From Dacryopinax spathularia (Eukaryota; Basidiomycota; Dacrymycetes; Dacrymycetales; Dacrymycetaceae), in contig JBBPFI010000014.1 in the NCBI GenBank assembly GCA_037974965.1, forward strand, positions 124,001 to 188,000: a stretch of 64,000 bases of DNA, in the 5' to 3' direction. The notes below the pieces were generated by a model that saw nothing but the letters and a program-made list of their open reading frames with translations, ran no database searches and was not told the origin of the DNA. A program made the position numbers and the translations under genes. Below are positions 22,576 through 35,231 of the stretch, one piece after another (within the stretch, counting starts at the first letter, position 1; each line of letters begins with the position of its first letter).

Positions 22576-23985
22576 ATGTCGCTCCGTTACTTTGGGATCT
22601 CGGCCTTGCTCCTAGCTCGGTCTGTCTTGTTAGCCACTTTCCGAGCTAATAGGAGGGCGTGAAAGCTGACTAGCGACTTGCGTTCGTAGCGTTAACGCCG
22701 CAACGCCCTGCCCTCCAGGCTCATTCGGTCTTTCTGCGGGAAGCGCACCGTAAGTCCCCGCCCCTCGCCCATCTCGCCAACCGGACGGCAGCGCGGGCGT
22801 CACGCTGACGACTCCGCGTGCTTGTGTACAGGTGCATACCCTGCCCCGCCGGAACGTGGCAGAACGCGGCTGGACAGGAGACGTGCTATAATGCTCAGCC
22901 GGGGTATTATGCCCCCGGACCGGGGGCGACGAGCGAGCAGCCTTGTCCTGGAGGTGAGCCATTTCCTCGCTGTTCTTCACCATGCACATCCGCAGCACAG
23001 CTGACAAGAAGGACAGGGACGTACTCGACGGGTCTGCAAGATGCATGTCATGAGTGTCCCGGACGTACGTACTTTCTCCCTTTGTCATTGTGAAGAAGTA
23101 TACGTACTGAGATGGACGCGATCGGACAGGGTCATATTGTCCGCCTTTGAGCACAGGAACTACCCCTTGCCCTGCGGGGAGTTACTGCCCCGTCGGCTCC
23201 AGCGAACCAATTCCCTGCCCGGCAGGCCTCTACGCTTCACAGATGAGTATGTCCCCTCTCCCTGCTCCACCTCCACGTGCCGTCCAGGAGCGAAAGGCTG
23301 ACGGTGGAGGTGCGCAGACAGCCAGAATTGCTGCCAGTGTTGTGCTGGGTTTTACTCGGGCGAAGGGGCGACTTCGTGCACGCAGTGCCCGGCGGGCGAT
23401 ACGAGCCAGCCTGGGTCTACCAGCGTCCTTGCCTGCGCTCCGGGCTCATCGCCGATCCCACCGGCAACATGCACGGAGAGCGCAACGGGGTCATGTCGTA
23501 CGCGCCCTTCCCCGCAATTCGTCCCCTTAAGGTACTAAATGCTGCGTTTCTTATTCAGCTGCGGTTACCGGTCTACCCGTTGGAACGATGGTGCTGGCGC
23601 GAAGAGATAGCAGGAAGAACTGTCCCCGTCCGCTGACAGCTTGCCCTGTTCCCGGTTCGGACGCGGTCGAATGTGTCGATACTCGCAATGACCTCTGGTG
23701 GGAGACATACGCTGAACGATGCCGTAAATGCTCAGGCTGACCGTCCTGCCAGGTCCTGCGGTGGATGCGTGCTGCCAGGCGATCCCCACGCCGGCGTAGA
23801 CTGCACAGCGATCGACAATGTCGCGTCGGTGGGGTGTAAGAGAGGGAAGTGCGTTGTCTGTAAGCGCTCTTCACCATTCGAGTCCTTGGCGTATCGCTTA
23901 GGGTTATGTAGCCCACTGTGCGGCGGGATTCCAGCCGTCAGCAGATCGCTCGGGATGTATCCCCAAGCTTGTGTTGATTCAGTGA
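22576..23985 (+). CDS. Secreted Cys-rich protein: GCC2/GCC3-like repeats plus CPL1-like domain (a)
   Basis: Nine exons: 22576-22628, 22690-22749, 22832-22953, 23017-23064, 23157-23246, 23318-23531, 23614-23697, 23753-23859 and 23912-23985, all in frame. An N-terminal signal (MSLRYFGISALLL) is cut by an intron with donor GTTAGC. Then come ephrin-receptor-like repeats (CIPCPAGTWQ, CYNAQPGYYAPGPGATS, CPGGTYSTG, CPAGSYCPVG, CCQCCAGFYSGEGATSC). The C-terminal domain has TACPVPGSDAVECVD, SCGGCVLPGD, GVDCTAID and GKCVV, the pattern of the CPL1-like domain known from Cryptococcus CPL1 and agaric priA proteins. It is likely extracellular. A role in signalling or host or wall contact is a family-based guess. 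Paralogs lie at 24709 and 53485. Confidence 0.85.
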
Positions 23986-24633
23986 TTGTTGGACGATCGT
24001 CTGGTGACGAGGAGTAATGATTCTAAGTATGGGCGAAGAGGGATCGCAGACGGGAATATAGCCTCCTGCCCGTTATGCTGTGATGATCGCTTGACGAGTG
24101 GACTTGGCATGGGCGATGGACGTTTTCTCGCGCAATTAGATGTACCTTCGGCGATGTCTGCTGACGGACAACACTGAAGGACCCGGACAATTTGATTTCC
24201 TGGAAGGTAACATATCTTGGCATAATCCTCTGAATGTCCTGTAAACGTAGAAGCGCGTTCGACCGTCGTTCTGAAGTATTCCGCCAAACACGATCTTGAG
24301 TTGAGTGCGCCAACATCCAGTATAGACCGTGGAAAGACATCCGGGTATTCGCTTGTCAGATGCAGGCGAAGTGTGGGTTTTAATATTATGGAGAGCAGCG
24401 TTGAGCGGTGTGTCGGGTGCGATTGCAACATGCTTTCTTAAATAAACACCTCATTGCAGCTTCCAGAAGTGAACAAGGAATGTTACGGCAGAGTTGAGGG
24501 TCCCCTGTCAACAGGCCGCAAACCATACCTTCATCCCGGCCGTCGGCAGCGTCTGCCGACCTTGCGATTTGAAGGCTGAACCGATCGATTGGAAGACGAC
24601 CGCTAGCTACCCTGTTCGAAACGGGTATGTGGT

Positions 24634-24641
24634 TATATAAA
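24634..24641 (+). promoter_or_regulatory. TATA box of CPL1-like gene b
   Basis: TATATAAA, 75 bp before the start at 24709. Confidence 0.6.
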
Positions 24642-24708
24642 GACCTGTCCACTCTTCGGGACAGAACGCCCCTTTCACCCTTCATTGAAGACGAGCCTGC
24701 CCGGCAGG

Positions 24709-26093
24709 ATGATGTCTCAATATCTTGGACTCTTGCTCCTGCAATCTCTTCTCCTCCTCTCCGTGTTAGCAATCCATGCAGACGCGACCAGATGCGGAAG
24801 AGGTTGATCTTTTCTGTAGGGTCAACGGTCAACCATGCCCCGCCGGATACTTCGGTCCGAATGTCCAGGGGACAGCACCGTGAGTCTTACATACGGTCTC
24901 AATCTGTCGGGAGTCATTGTGTTCATGACATGACTACCGCAGCTGCATCCCGTGCCCTCCAGGAACGTATCAGGGGCTCTCTGGAAAGAATTACTGTAAC
25001 CCGGCTCTGGCTGGGTACTATGCGACGGGGCCAGGAGCGACATCGCAATCCCCATGTGCCGCAGGTTAGTAGAGCACGTTCTCGGCCGGCCTACAAATGC
25101 AGCATCCACCTACATGTGTCGGAAACTTCTGGTAGGCACATACTCGAGTGGTTTGCAGGACTCGTGCACTCTCTGTCCAGCAGGTGAGCACGTTCGCGTA
25201 ACGCGGATTTGTATGTAGCGAACGAGGCTGACCGCCAGACAAATAGGCTTCTACTGCCCGGCTGAGTCGACGGGTCCCCTCCCCTGCCTCGATGGCTACT
25301 TTTCCAGCAGTGAGGGTGAGTCCCAACCTGTCATCTCGCTTCTATCTAGCAACAAGGAGCACACCGCTCATGGACGATCGATGATCATATGTAGGTGCTG
25401 GCAGCTGCTGCGAGTGTTGTGCGGGCTATTACTCGCCCATCGTAGCGACAAGCTGCACACGTTGTCCCACGGGTCAGACGAGCCCCCCAGGGTCGAAAGG
25501 CCCCTTCAGCTGTGTCTCGGGTTCGTCTCCCCTCCCACCGGCGACGTGTACCCAGTCGGGGTTGACGTGTCGTACGTCCTCTCCCGCTTCCAAGCGTTGG
25601 TCACACTGCTAATGGGAGGTCCGTGGGATGGTGTAGCGGCTCTTACGGGCGCACCGGTCGGGTCGATGCGCCGTGCAAGGAGGGATGAGGTCAAGTGCCG
25701 GTATCCCCTTAGGGCATGTCCCGTGCTAGGACAAGATTCGGTCGAATGCGTCGATGTCAAGAACGATCTGTGGTACGTGTCTTTTTCCCTCCGTCTGGGA
25801 CATCCGATCTTTCGCTGACTCCAGTTGTCCGTAAGGTCTTGCGGAGGCTGCATCCTCCCCGACGACCCGACCAGCGGGGTAGACTGTACGAAGATCGAGA
25901 ACGTAGCCTCCGTATCCTGCAAGAAAGGGCAATGCGTAGTTTGTGAGCCATCCCGTCTTGCCCCACACATACACATCTACAAAGTGCTTACTCGCTCTTT
26001 TCATTTTCAGCGCGCTGCGAGGCGGGATTTCAGCCTTCGGAAGATAGAGCGGGATGTGAGGCCAAGCTCGTTCTGCCTCAGCAACATCTTTAG
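24709..26093 (+). CDS. Secreted Cys-rich protein: GCC2/GCC3-like repeats plus CPL1-like domain (b)
   Basis: Same architecture and the same early intron positions as gene a. Exon 1 is 24709-24764 (MMSQYLGLLLLQSLLLLS, signal peptide) with the same GTTAGC donor. The repeats read CPAGYFGPNVQGTAP, CIPCPPGTYQ, GYYATGPGATS, GTYSSGLQDSCTLCPAG, GFYCPAESTG and CCECCAGYYS. The CPL1-like part has RACPVLGQDSVECVD, SCGGCILPDDPTSG, VDCTKIENVASVSC and GQCVV. The final exon ends CEAGFQPSEDRAGC with a short tail, stop at 26091. The exon 6 to 7 junction near 25600-25663 is the least certain. A start two residues later (second ATG) is possible. It is a tandem paralog of gene a, about 720 bp downstream. Confidence 0.82.
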
Positions 26094-26199
26094 CCCAATC
26101 CCTCCACGGACACTAGGATTCACCCACGGACAATTGTGCTTTCTCCAGCCGGACTATCATATTCTTTCATCCTTCCAGGCGTACGAGAGCCAGGTGCTT

Positions 26200-26590
26200 C
26201 ACCAGCGCCTGAACTTGCGGTAGCAGCTGTGAATGCCGCTGCTGCACCTCTGCGGGCAAAGCACTCTGTTACACCGTATCAAGCTCAAGGCTCCGCAAGG
26301 GCCAAGTACTGCTCGCAGGTCCGTGCAACCCGACTCGGAGCATCCTTAGCCTCTCTTCGGCAGTCTGCCGTAATGCTCAGCACGAGTGTTAGAGCGCCAT
26401 CTCGGAAAAGGATTTCCGCCCTTCCGACGGGGTCAGCCTGAGTAGAAGCAACGGCGCTTGAAGGCACCGATGTGGTTGACTGCGTCTCGCGCTCGTCTGA
26501 CCCCGCACGACCGAAGAGCGGTGGATGCTGTCATTTCGGACTGTCGGGAGGAACTCATGCCCAGTCGGGCTCCCTAGTCCCTGTAAATAT
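26200..26590 (+). pseudogene. Decayed fragment of a fourth CPL1-like gene
   Basis: Directly behind gene b one frame shows PYQAQGSARAKYCSQ, recalling GTYQGLSGKNYCNPA of gene b, and later RKRISALPTGSA, recalling SCTRCPTGQT. The DNA near 26480-26510 (CTGCGTCTCGCGCTCGTCTG) closely resembles exon 6 of gene b near 25512-25531. Order and spacing agree, but Cys residues are lost and frames are broken. I read it as a partial, inactive tandem copy. Confidence 0.45.
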
Positions 26591-29216
26591 CCCCCAGTTC
26601 GCAGCCTGATTACCGTAGCTGGTACTACGCTGCCGCTTCATCGAAGGCTTGAGGGAGGACGCTCGCCCGACTGAGGAGCGTTGTTCGGGCTCGTTTGCAG
26701 GGGAGGCGGTACGCCAGGCTCCAGCAGTCCGAGATTATAGTCCTCAGAAATTTGGTCGTACGACCACAGTCATGAATGGCCATCAAGGCCTTCCCAACAA
26801 AGGGAGATGAAAAGTCCAAGAATTCACGCCAAGATACTGATGGGCAAGGCGGTGAGGCAATGAGGCAGTGCAACATTGCAACATTACTGATGGCAGACTT
26901 TCAGTGAAGCCCCTGCACAATGCACACTTCCCCCGGCAAGTCGAGTGCCGCGGATCGATCTTTTGCGGAAAGCAAAGGGCTGGGAGGGGGAGGTTGGCGG
27001 GTTGACGAGGATGGAAAGACTCAGTGTCAGGGGGATCGAGCGGCGAGCTTGGGGAAGTGCGAGTCGGGAGTAAGTTGTGTAAGATTGGCCAAAGGCGGAA
27101 ACTTCTTGCAGGCCGGTGCGGGGTATGTTGCCCAGTAGGCAGCGCCAGCCAGCTCTTCAAAAGATTCCAAAGATCCCAGATCGCCGACAATAAGACCAAT
27201 CATCCACGGAAGGCCAAAGAAGGCCAAAGAAAGCAAAGAACTCCCAAGAAAGCAAAGACAGCCCAAGACAGTCAGCGTCGGACAAACCGCCAGAGAGCCC
27301 GCGGAGAAACACGTCCAACCCGGATCGAGATCATGCGGATCCTTTTCTGCAGGTCCGTACAGGTTTTCAGCGGTCGGTGACGTGGAGGCCAGTACTTACG
27401 CTGGGTTCTGATCCGCGTAGGAGCCAGAGGCTTTTCTGGCAGTGCAGCCATGGCTGCCGGAAATGCTCGAAATAGACAGGATGATAACGTTCCCCTTCAT
27501 CCATCACTCTAATGATACAATGCATCTTCATGTTCATGTTCATCTTCATCTTAGTGGTGGATCGTACTGTAATAATGAGATGAGGCTGCGTCGGTTGGGG
27601 GTTGCCGAACCGAGCCGACGGGGCGGGCGGGGCGGGCGATAACAGCAGCTGGAGCTTCTTGAGGGTCGAGCTCGAGCTTAAAATAAAGACGGTGGGTCGA
27701 GCGACCAGATTCTGAGTTGGTCATCTTCAGCTGTAGAGCTTCCAGTACAGTATCAAGAGTCCAGAATAGTAACAACAAGCAAGTAGAGAAATAGGAGTAC
27801 TCGGTCATGCCAGTAAGTAGGGCGGCCAAAGCTCGCCGAGGGCGAGCAGGACGAGGTAGTCGAATTGAATTGTCGGAGGGAGCAGGAATCATCTTCCCAG
27901 CGCAGAGAGCGTGATGATCCCAAAGAAGCTCGAGAAGATAAGCCCCTCCCCCTTCTTCCCCCAAGGACCCCAAACACCGCACCCAACCGCCTCCCAAGTT
28001 TTCGCACCGACGGATCAGGGCCCAGGTACAGCAAGGCTGTGCATCCCCCAGGGGAGCCAATCAGCTGCCGTGGGAGGGGAAGCCGAGTGAGATAGCCGGA
28101 TCTTCTGCGCTTTGCGCGGTGTTTGGGGTCCCGGGGAAGAGCAGTGGGAAGTGGGTCGACCGAGCTCGCTTTCAAAGAAGGGTGGTGGGCTGTGGGTGTG
28201 GTCGTGCGGGGCAAAAGGAAGGGAGAGACAGCACGAGACTTTGAGACCTTTGAGATTGTCTGTGCCTTGCCTCGATTGCGTTCACCGCTCCGTCCGTCGA
28301 CAACTGCTCCGTCCTGTTGGGTTTGACAGCCCGCTTGTCAATTACTTGGTCGACACGAAGATCCTGTACTTACTGTACCTTTCCTGGCCTGCGAAATTCC
28401 CAACGCCAACAGTGGGAGGCCGGGTGAGAAGGACGATAGCGTATCGCCGACCCTCCCTCTCAGCCCTATCGCAATCGCAACCGCACCCGCGCGCAATCGC
28501 TCACGACCCATCCCGCCATATCCCTCCCCACCTCCCTCAATTCCCACACCACAGCTTTCAGCTTCCTCCCTTCATTTCCTCGCTGTTCCTGTTCCTGCGT
28601 TCTGCGACTATCCGACGGTTGATCGTATCCCGCTGAGTTGGGCTATTAGCGATAGGGAAGCAGCTGCACCGCCCGCTGAAGAGCTCACACGACGGCTGGC
28701 TTGGCTTGATTTCGGACGACGACGGACGACGGCTGGTTGCACAGCTCGCCGCCCACCGCATCGTCCTCCCTCCTCTCTTTCCCTCCCTCCTCGCTCGACG
28801 CCTCTCCCGCCGCCGTCCCCTCCTCCGATAACGACCTGCGTACCCACCCAACACACCGGAAATTCCTCGTAATCAGAGCCATCCCCCAGATCGTCCATCC
28901 TACGACGAACGACGACGGATCAAGACACCGCCTTCTACCTCTTCAGTCCCTACCATCAGCTTTGCTGATCGCAGCACCGTATCGTGCCTGACGAATCCGA
29001 CAACACCGCCCGCAGTGATTAACGATCATCACCTCTCTTCTCCGATTACTTAGGTGACTGGATCCTGGCTACTGCACCTATCTACCCAGCAACACCTCTC
29101 AACACCGTCCTCGTCCCGATAAACCACCCATCAACACCCAACCCAACATCCATCCGGCCGACTGCCCACGCCGCACCACTTCTCTTCCGCGCAACCTCTT
29201 CCCTCTGTTTGAGAAG
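26591..29216. other. Long intergenic region before the OPT transporter
   Basis: No gene supported. There is a purine-rich run at 27205-27290 (repeated CCAAAGAAGG/AAGAAAGCAAAG), a short CATCTTCATGTT repeat at 27520-27552, and CT-rich sequence at 28740-29216 that probably holds promoter and leader of the downstream gene. The 169-aa minus-strand frame near 27.6-28.1 kb has no recognisable features. Confidence 0.4.
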
Positions 29217-32200
29217 ATGGCCGACCCACCCCTCTCCCCCTCTCTCTCCCCTTCACCTCCACTCCCGGTGCCACTTCCGATGCCACTCCCGATGCCATTA
29301 CCGGTCCACCGTACGACCCCCTCGGCACCACAACATCGACGTCCGTTTATTCGTGCCGATTCGGAGGCGTCGGATCCTCGATCAGGGGTCGGGGCGGGCG
29401 AGAGTGGAAGTGGGAGGATTAGGAGGGGTGGGAGTGGGGCTGTAGGGGGGGAGAGGGTGTTGAGGACTGCTACTGCCAGCGGAAGGAGGAGGAGGAGCGG
29501 AGCTGGAAGCTCGAGAGCCAGCACGAGTCGATCAAGGAGCAGAAGCAGGAGCAGAAGCCGGAGCGCAGAAAGGACACCCTCGGCAGAACGGACGAGGAGA
29601 AGAAGAAGCGAAAGTGCGGACCGAGAACGGAGGAGGAGGAGGAGCAGAGCCAGCGTTGTCAGTTCTGCTCAGAGCGGATCGGGGAGTGAGGAGCTCGAGA
29701 CTGCCACCGAAAGCGACGACGAGAGTGGGAGTGGGAGTGCGTCTGGGTCTGGGAGCGGCAGTGAGGTGGAAACGGAGACGGGTGACGACCTCTCAGTGGC
29801 CTCCCGACCCAGCCGACCCGGTCGACGAAGGAGTCGACAACTCGACCTCCCACAAGACCAACGGCCAGAACGGCGAGCAGCAGCAGAAGGAGCGGAAGGA
29901 GCATCCCTCAGCCGCCCACCCTCCGCCTACTCCCCCACCCCTCCCACACCCAGCACCCCCACCCGCTATACCGCCCGCGCCCTCCTCAGCCCCTCTTTCC
30001 GCACCTCCTCCCCCCACCCTCGACACCCTTATCCCTACCCACACTCGCACCGCGACTCCCGGACGACGAGGGAGAACTCCCCCGCCACCGGTGTGAGGGA
30101 GAGCATAGCCTCTGCCCACCTGAACGATCCAAACTATTCGTTGCCGCCGTCCGGTTTGCCGAGTCATGGGGCCCATATGCCGGCGACGCCTACTGCTAGG
30201 GCTCTGGCACTGATGGATCTGGGGCTGTCGGCGCAGCTGGCGACGTCTATCGCGCAGGCCGAGAATGTGCCTCGGCCCGACTCCACAGGCCCCGGAGGAG
30301 GAGCAGGAGCAGGAGGAGTGGACAAAGACACCGAACTGACCGACGTGGCTTCCGGCTTGGAATTGGGAATGGGCCTCGGCCTAGGCCTAACAGACAACAA
30401 GCTCTCCACCACCACCTCCTCCTCCTGCTCGCCCGACGTGCTCGCCCTCCCCGTCTCGCCCCTCAGTTCCCTAGAACTCAGCACTCTCGACCCCTCCTCC
30501 GGCGCCTACGCACTCCAACTGCACGACCCGAACTGGGACGCCTCCTCCTCCCTCGCCGGAGGGGGTGGGGGGTGGGAAGACGATTCCCCCTACGCGGAAG
30601 TGCGCGCCTCCGTGAGCAACACAGACGACCCGGGCATGCCATGCAACACATTCCGCGTCTGGCTCCTCGGGCTATTCTTCACCATCCTCATATCGGGCGT
30701 GAACCAGTTCTTTAGCTTGAGGTATCCGAGTATCCAGATTACGTCTCTGCTTGCGCAGCTGTTGGCGCTGCCGTTGGGGAAGGTGCTGGAGAGGTGCGTG
30801 AGTAGGAGGGTGTGGAGGGTGAGGGTTTGGACCTGGGGAGGGGGGTGGGGGGTGTGGGAGGGGAGTCTGAATCCTGGGCCGTTTAATATTAAGGAACATA
30901 GTGCGTCTTGCGCTCTTTCTGTCTTTCTCTCTTGCTTCTTTCCTCCCTTCCTGCCTTTCTCCTTTCCTCTTCCCTGCTTCTCCTCCAGGCCGGCGTTCTG
31001 CTCCCCTCCTCCTCTCCTCTCCTCCATCTGTTCTATCGCTCCTGCTCTCCTCGCTTCTTCCAGCCCGCAGGACAAATGCTGATCCCCGACACCCAAACCC
31101 AGCCCTAATAAGCGTAATGGCAAACGTAGTAGCAGGCGGAGCATACGCAACCGAGATAGTCGCCGCCCAACGGACGTACTACAACCAGCAATGGGACGTG
31201 GGGTATCAGCTTTGTTTGGTGTGAGTCTATATTTCTTGCCTACTGTTTAAACTTCGGCTGACGTTTGCCCTCGCCGCTCTCTTTCTCCGCTTGCTTTGCC
31301 CTGCTTCCTCGTTGCGATCGCTTCCCTCGCCCCGATCGCGTTGCTCGTTCCTCCGCGCTCGCTTTGCCCTGCTTGCTCGTCCCGCTCGTCTGTGGCGCTG
31401 CGCTCGCGTTGCTCGCTGACTCGCTTCGCTCGTTCCTTCGCGCTCGCTTTGCTCCTTGTGCTCGCTTGCTCGCCCCTCCCAGCATCTCCTCCCAGCTCAT
31501 GGGCTTCTCCCTCGCCGGCATCTGCCGCCGGTTCCTCGTCTGGCCCGCCTCCATGATCTGGCCCCAGCAGCTCGTCTCCTGCGCCGTCCTCAACACGCTC
31601 CACTCCACCTGGGGCTTCCACGACGGCCTCATGTCCCGCTGGAAGTTCTTCTGGCTCTGTCTAGCAGGGGCATTCGCATGGTACTGGGTCCCCGGATACC
31701 TGTTCACGGGCCTGTCGGCATTTTCCTGGCTGTGCTGGGCAGTACCGGATAACGTGGTCGTCAACCAGCTTTTCGGCACCCAGACGGGCCTTGGGATGGG
31801 CTTACTGACGTTCGACTGGAGTCAGATCGCCTACGTCAACAACCCGCTCGTGAGTCCCTGGTGGGCAGAGGCAAACGTCCTCCTCGGCTTGGTCGTATGG
31901 TTCTGGATCCTCACGCCCATCCTGTACTGTGCGTCCCTCTCTCCCCCCGCCTCCTCACTAAGTAGAACAGCAGCTAACACAATGAGCAGATAAGAACGTG
32001 TTCTACCTCGCTTACCTGCCGATGTCGACAGGAAACGGGTACGACAATATGGCCCAGGTGTATAATGTCACGCGGGTCATTGCAGACGGGGCGTTTAACG
32101 TTACTGCTTGTGCGTCTTTCCGCTTTCCTCATCCTGTTGATTGACGGGCTGACATGTATGTAGATCGGGAATATTCGCCGTTGTTCATCCCGGCTACGTT

Positions 32201-33506
32201 TGCGATGGATTATGGGGTGCAGTTTGCTACGCTTACGGGGACGATCGTGCATACTTTGCGTAAGCTCCCACGCTAATCAACAGAGAACGAAGAAAGCTTA
32301 TGGTTATATGCAGTGTGGTACCGCGAAGATATCATTCGCCAGTTCCGGGCCTCTCTACGGGACGAACCCGACGTTCACTCGCGCCTCATGAGCGCCTACC
32401 GCGAAGTGCCTTCCTCGTGGTACATCGGCATAGGCGTTATCTCGCTCGCCCTAGGGATAGTGACGATCGAGTGTTGGGACACGCAGCTCCCCGTCTGGGC
32501 GTACCTCCTCTCCCTACTCATCCCAATCGTCTACGTCATCCCGCTCGGTATCCTTCAAGCGATCACGAACCAGCAAATCGGCCTCAACGTTGTAACCGAG
32601 CTCATCGTCGGGTACGCCCTTCCGGGCAAGCCGATCGCAATGATGATCTTCAAGACCTTCGGGTACATCACCATGACGCAAGCCCTGTCCTTCGTGGGCG
32701 ACCTCAAGTTCGGCCACTACATGAAGATCCCGCCGAGGATCATGTTCATGGCTCAAACGATCGCGGCATTTGTGGCCTGCTTCGTGGTCGTCTTTGTCCA
32801 GATATGGATGTTTGGCAATATCGAAGGCCTGTGCGAGCCGGGCCAGGTGGATGGATTTACCTGCCCGGCGATTCATGTGTTCGCTACGGCGAGCGTGATA
32901 TTTGGTGGTGTTGGACCGCAGAGGTTGTTTGGACCGCATGGCACCTACGCGCCCTTGATGTGGTTCTTCCTCATCGGTGCGATCCTGCCTATCCCGTTTT
33001 ATTTCCTGGCAAGGCGATATCCAGCAAGCGTGAGTCGTCCTCTGTGCGACCGTATGTATGATGCATATACTGACCTTATTTCGCAGTGGTTCCGCTACGT
33101 GAACATCCCGATCATCTTCGCGGGCACATCATACCTCCCGCCAGCGACAGGAATCAACTACTCCTCCTGGGGCGTCGTAGGCTTCTTGTTCCAGTACGTG
33201 CTGCGTCGGAAGCGCTTCATGTGGTGGTCGAGGTACAACTATATCCTCTCTGCCGCCCTGGATGGCGGGACGGTACTCTCGGGGATAGTGATCTTCTTTG
33301 TGCTGTTTATGCCGTATGGCTCGCAAGGCCTGCAGTGGTGGTGCGTTTTCTTCTTTGCTTATAGGCGCGACTTGATAGGCTGATCTCTTGCGTGCAGGGG
33401 GAACACCGTTTCGGCCAAGACGGCTGACGGGCAAGCGCTGCCGTATTTACAAGTCGGCGGCGATGGGCCCAAGACGTTCGGTCCTGCACCGGGCACGTGG
33501 TGGTAA
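29217..33506 (+). CDS. OPT-family oligopeptide transporter with long disordered N-terminus
   Basis: A multi-spanning plasma-membrane importer of small peptides or peptide-like compounds, driven by protons in this family. The first TM reads FRVWLLGLFFTILISG, followed by NQFFSLRYP and the OPT hallmark NPGPFNIKEH. Later segments ISVMANVVAGGAY, WPASMIWPQQLV, GYLFTGLSAFSWLCW, LTFDWSQIAY and ITNQQIGLNVVTELI are classical fungal OPT blocks, and the end (LDGGTVLSGIVIFFVLF, YGSQGLQWWGN) is complete. Introns lie at about 30899-31114, 31221-31486, 31929-31988, 32111-32163, 32260-32311, 33030-33086 and 33341-33397. Residues 1 to about 470 are Ser/Arg/Pro/Gly-rich with RSRSRS runs, far longer than the usual N-terminus. 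ATG 29217 is the first in frame, but a later start cannot be excluded. Confidence 0.93.
31240..31490 (+). repeat. Degenerate GCTCGC/GCTTTGC-type low-complexity run inside an OPT intron
   Basis: The intron is much longer than its neighbours and built of imperfect units such as CGCTCGCTTTGCTC, CGTTGCTCGCTGACTCGC and TTCGCTCGTTCC. Similar short runs occur near 20865-20898 (intron of the deacetylase), 11117-11150 and 63910-63935. Confidence 0.7.
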
Positions 33507-35139
33507 TTCTGTCTGTGCGGCTGAAGTAGCCAGATTGGAGAGGTGCAATGGCTGCTTTGTAGAGCGGCTGCTTTCTCCCACGCCGCCGCAATATCGGCAA
33601 CCGAGCGGCCAGCTGTAACCGTATTGCGTCTATGCTTGCCACACGCGAAGTCAGCGTCTCCCGAATCCATGGACCGGGCACGCCTCCCTCCCTCATACAA
33701 GCACAAAGCGCTCCCCACTGGCAAGTCCGGCCATCCGCTCGGGATGCATCATCTTGGCGGCGGCAATGGCGCTTCTATCCAAGATCGCTGTTTTGCCGTT
33801 TGAGATCTTGGGAGTGGCCCACCCTCGATGATCCTCGCACGCGTATGAGGCAGCAGAAGCTGAAATCCGACCTGCTCCTTGCTCAAAATGGTTGCTATCG
33901 ACCCTACATTGGCTGTTGTAGCCTCAACCCCTCCCTGACGCAAGTTAATCTCCACCACCTGCCCGCCATTGTGACTTATTCCGCCCTTTCCGACTTATTC
34001 CTCTCTCACACATTCGAAATTTGGGGTCGACTTGGTGTCGCATCATGTACACTACAAGGGTATCTATCTGTTGACGTGCTCTACATAGCCGGCTGAATAG
34101 CGCTCTCTTTCCTCTCCCTTTTACCGTCGATCGTCCGCATGTACTGTATACCCCTCGGCACAGTTGTTGTACTCCTAGACCCGGTACGAAAATCTATTGA
34201 ACAACTCCCTGAGCAGTCGAGCGTGCGAGCCGCATGCCTAACTAGGACAATCGCCGGCGATAAGCAACGATTGAATGTGCGTACGTAAGTTCCTATTGCA
34301 GACATGCCAAATCAGGTAACTGCATATGACAACCCGGGTCTTCCGCGGCGGCGAAGAACGCGTCCCTCGGCGGAGACGACTTGTTGCCCCCTTGCCTTCG
34401 CGATCCTCGTCCGTATTCAGTAGCCAAACAATGACATGCTGAAAACTGCTGCGAGAAGCCGCGACTCTATCATGATCATCCGTTGGGCGGAAACGGATCC
34501 GTCGATACCGCGCGCCGTCGGCCGCCCTTCCGTGTGCGTAATGTCATGTATGGTCCAGTACGATCGCATCCGTTTGCGATGACGGCGGCATCCCCGGTTG
34601 TGCCGTCAGCCACTGTCAGCCAGCCAGTGGCGGACGCACGCTGCCAGGTCCTTGGACTCGGTTGGCTATATCGGGCCAAGTGAGTGACAGAGAGGTACGA
34701 AAACGGGCTGTTCGATTCTGGGCGGCGGGGAGGCCGGTTGGGAATCGGAAGTACCGGAAAGGGAACTGAGAGAGCAACGGCCGGTGTTCTCGGGAGCAAT
34801 GCCATGCGGGCCCAAACGATGGCGAGACCCTTCCTTCTTCCTTCCTGGTTTCTGGCTTGTGAACTTCGCGCCAACACAACCCGCCAGCGCACACCCGCAC
34901 AGAGAAGGAAGATTCGTGACCGGTGTCAGTGTCAGACCCCAATCACATACAACGCGGCCTCATTGCACGCCACTGCTTTCTCCTCGCACAGCCCTCTAAG
35001 TAGAGGGCTGCGCGCCCTGCGCCGTGGGCTCAGGTTAGAGCATCCCGCGCGTAAAATCGTCACCCCCTTGTGTCCAGCCGGAGCCATTAGCCTCCGACGG
35101 ACTTCTTCTCGGCTATGCTTCTGCCGAGCCCGATCCCAA
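33507..35139. other. Spacer between OPT gene and element B
   Basis: No gene, RNA or repeat recognised. The TCYRGA hexamer that fills element B is essentially absent here, which sets the left limit of the element near 35.14 kb. Confidence 0.5.
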
Positions 35140-35231
35140 ATTCTCCAGAAGATCCCCATCAAAACAAACAATGAACCCTTGCGAAAGTACCGACACTTGG
35201 GAACTCCCGACACATCCTCCCTATCTCGCCC

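Noticed and set aside
27551-28214. Minus-strand frames of 153-169 aa
   Set aside because: No domain, no splice coherence, and two overlapping frames of equal quality; probably noncoding.
29614-30096. 160-aa plus-strand frame and overlapping minus-strand frames
   Set aside because: They are shadows of the Ser/Arg/Pro-rich N-terminus of the OPT gene.
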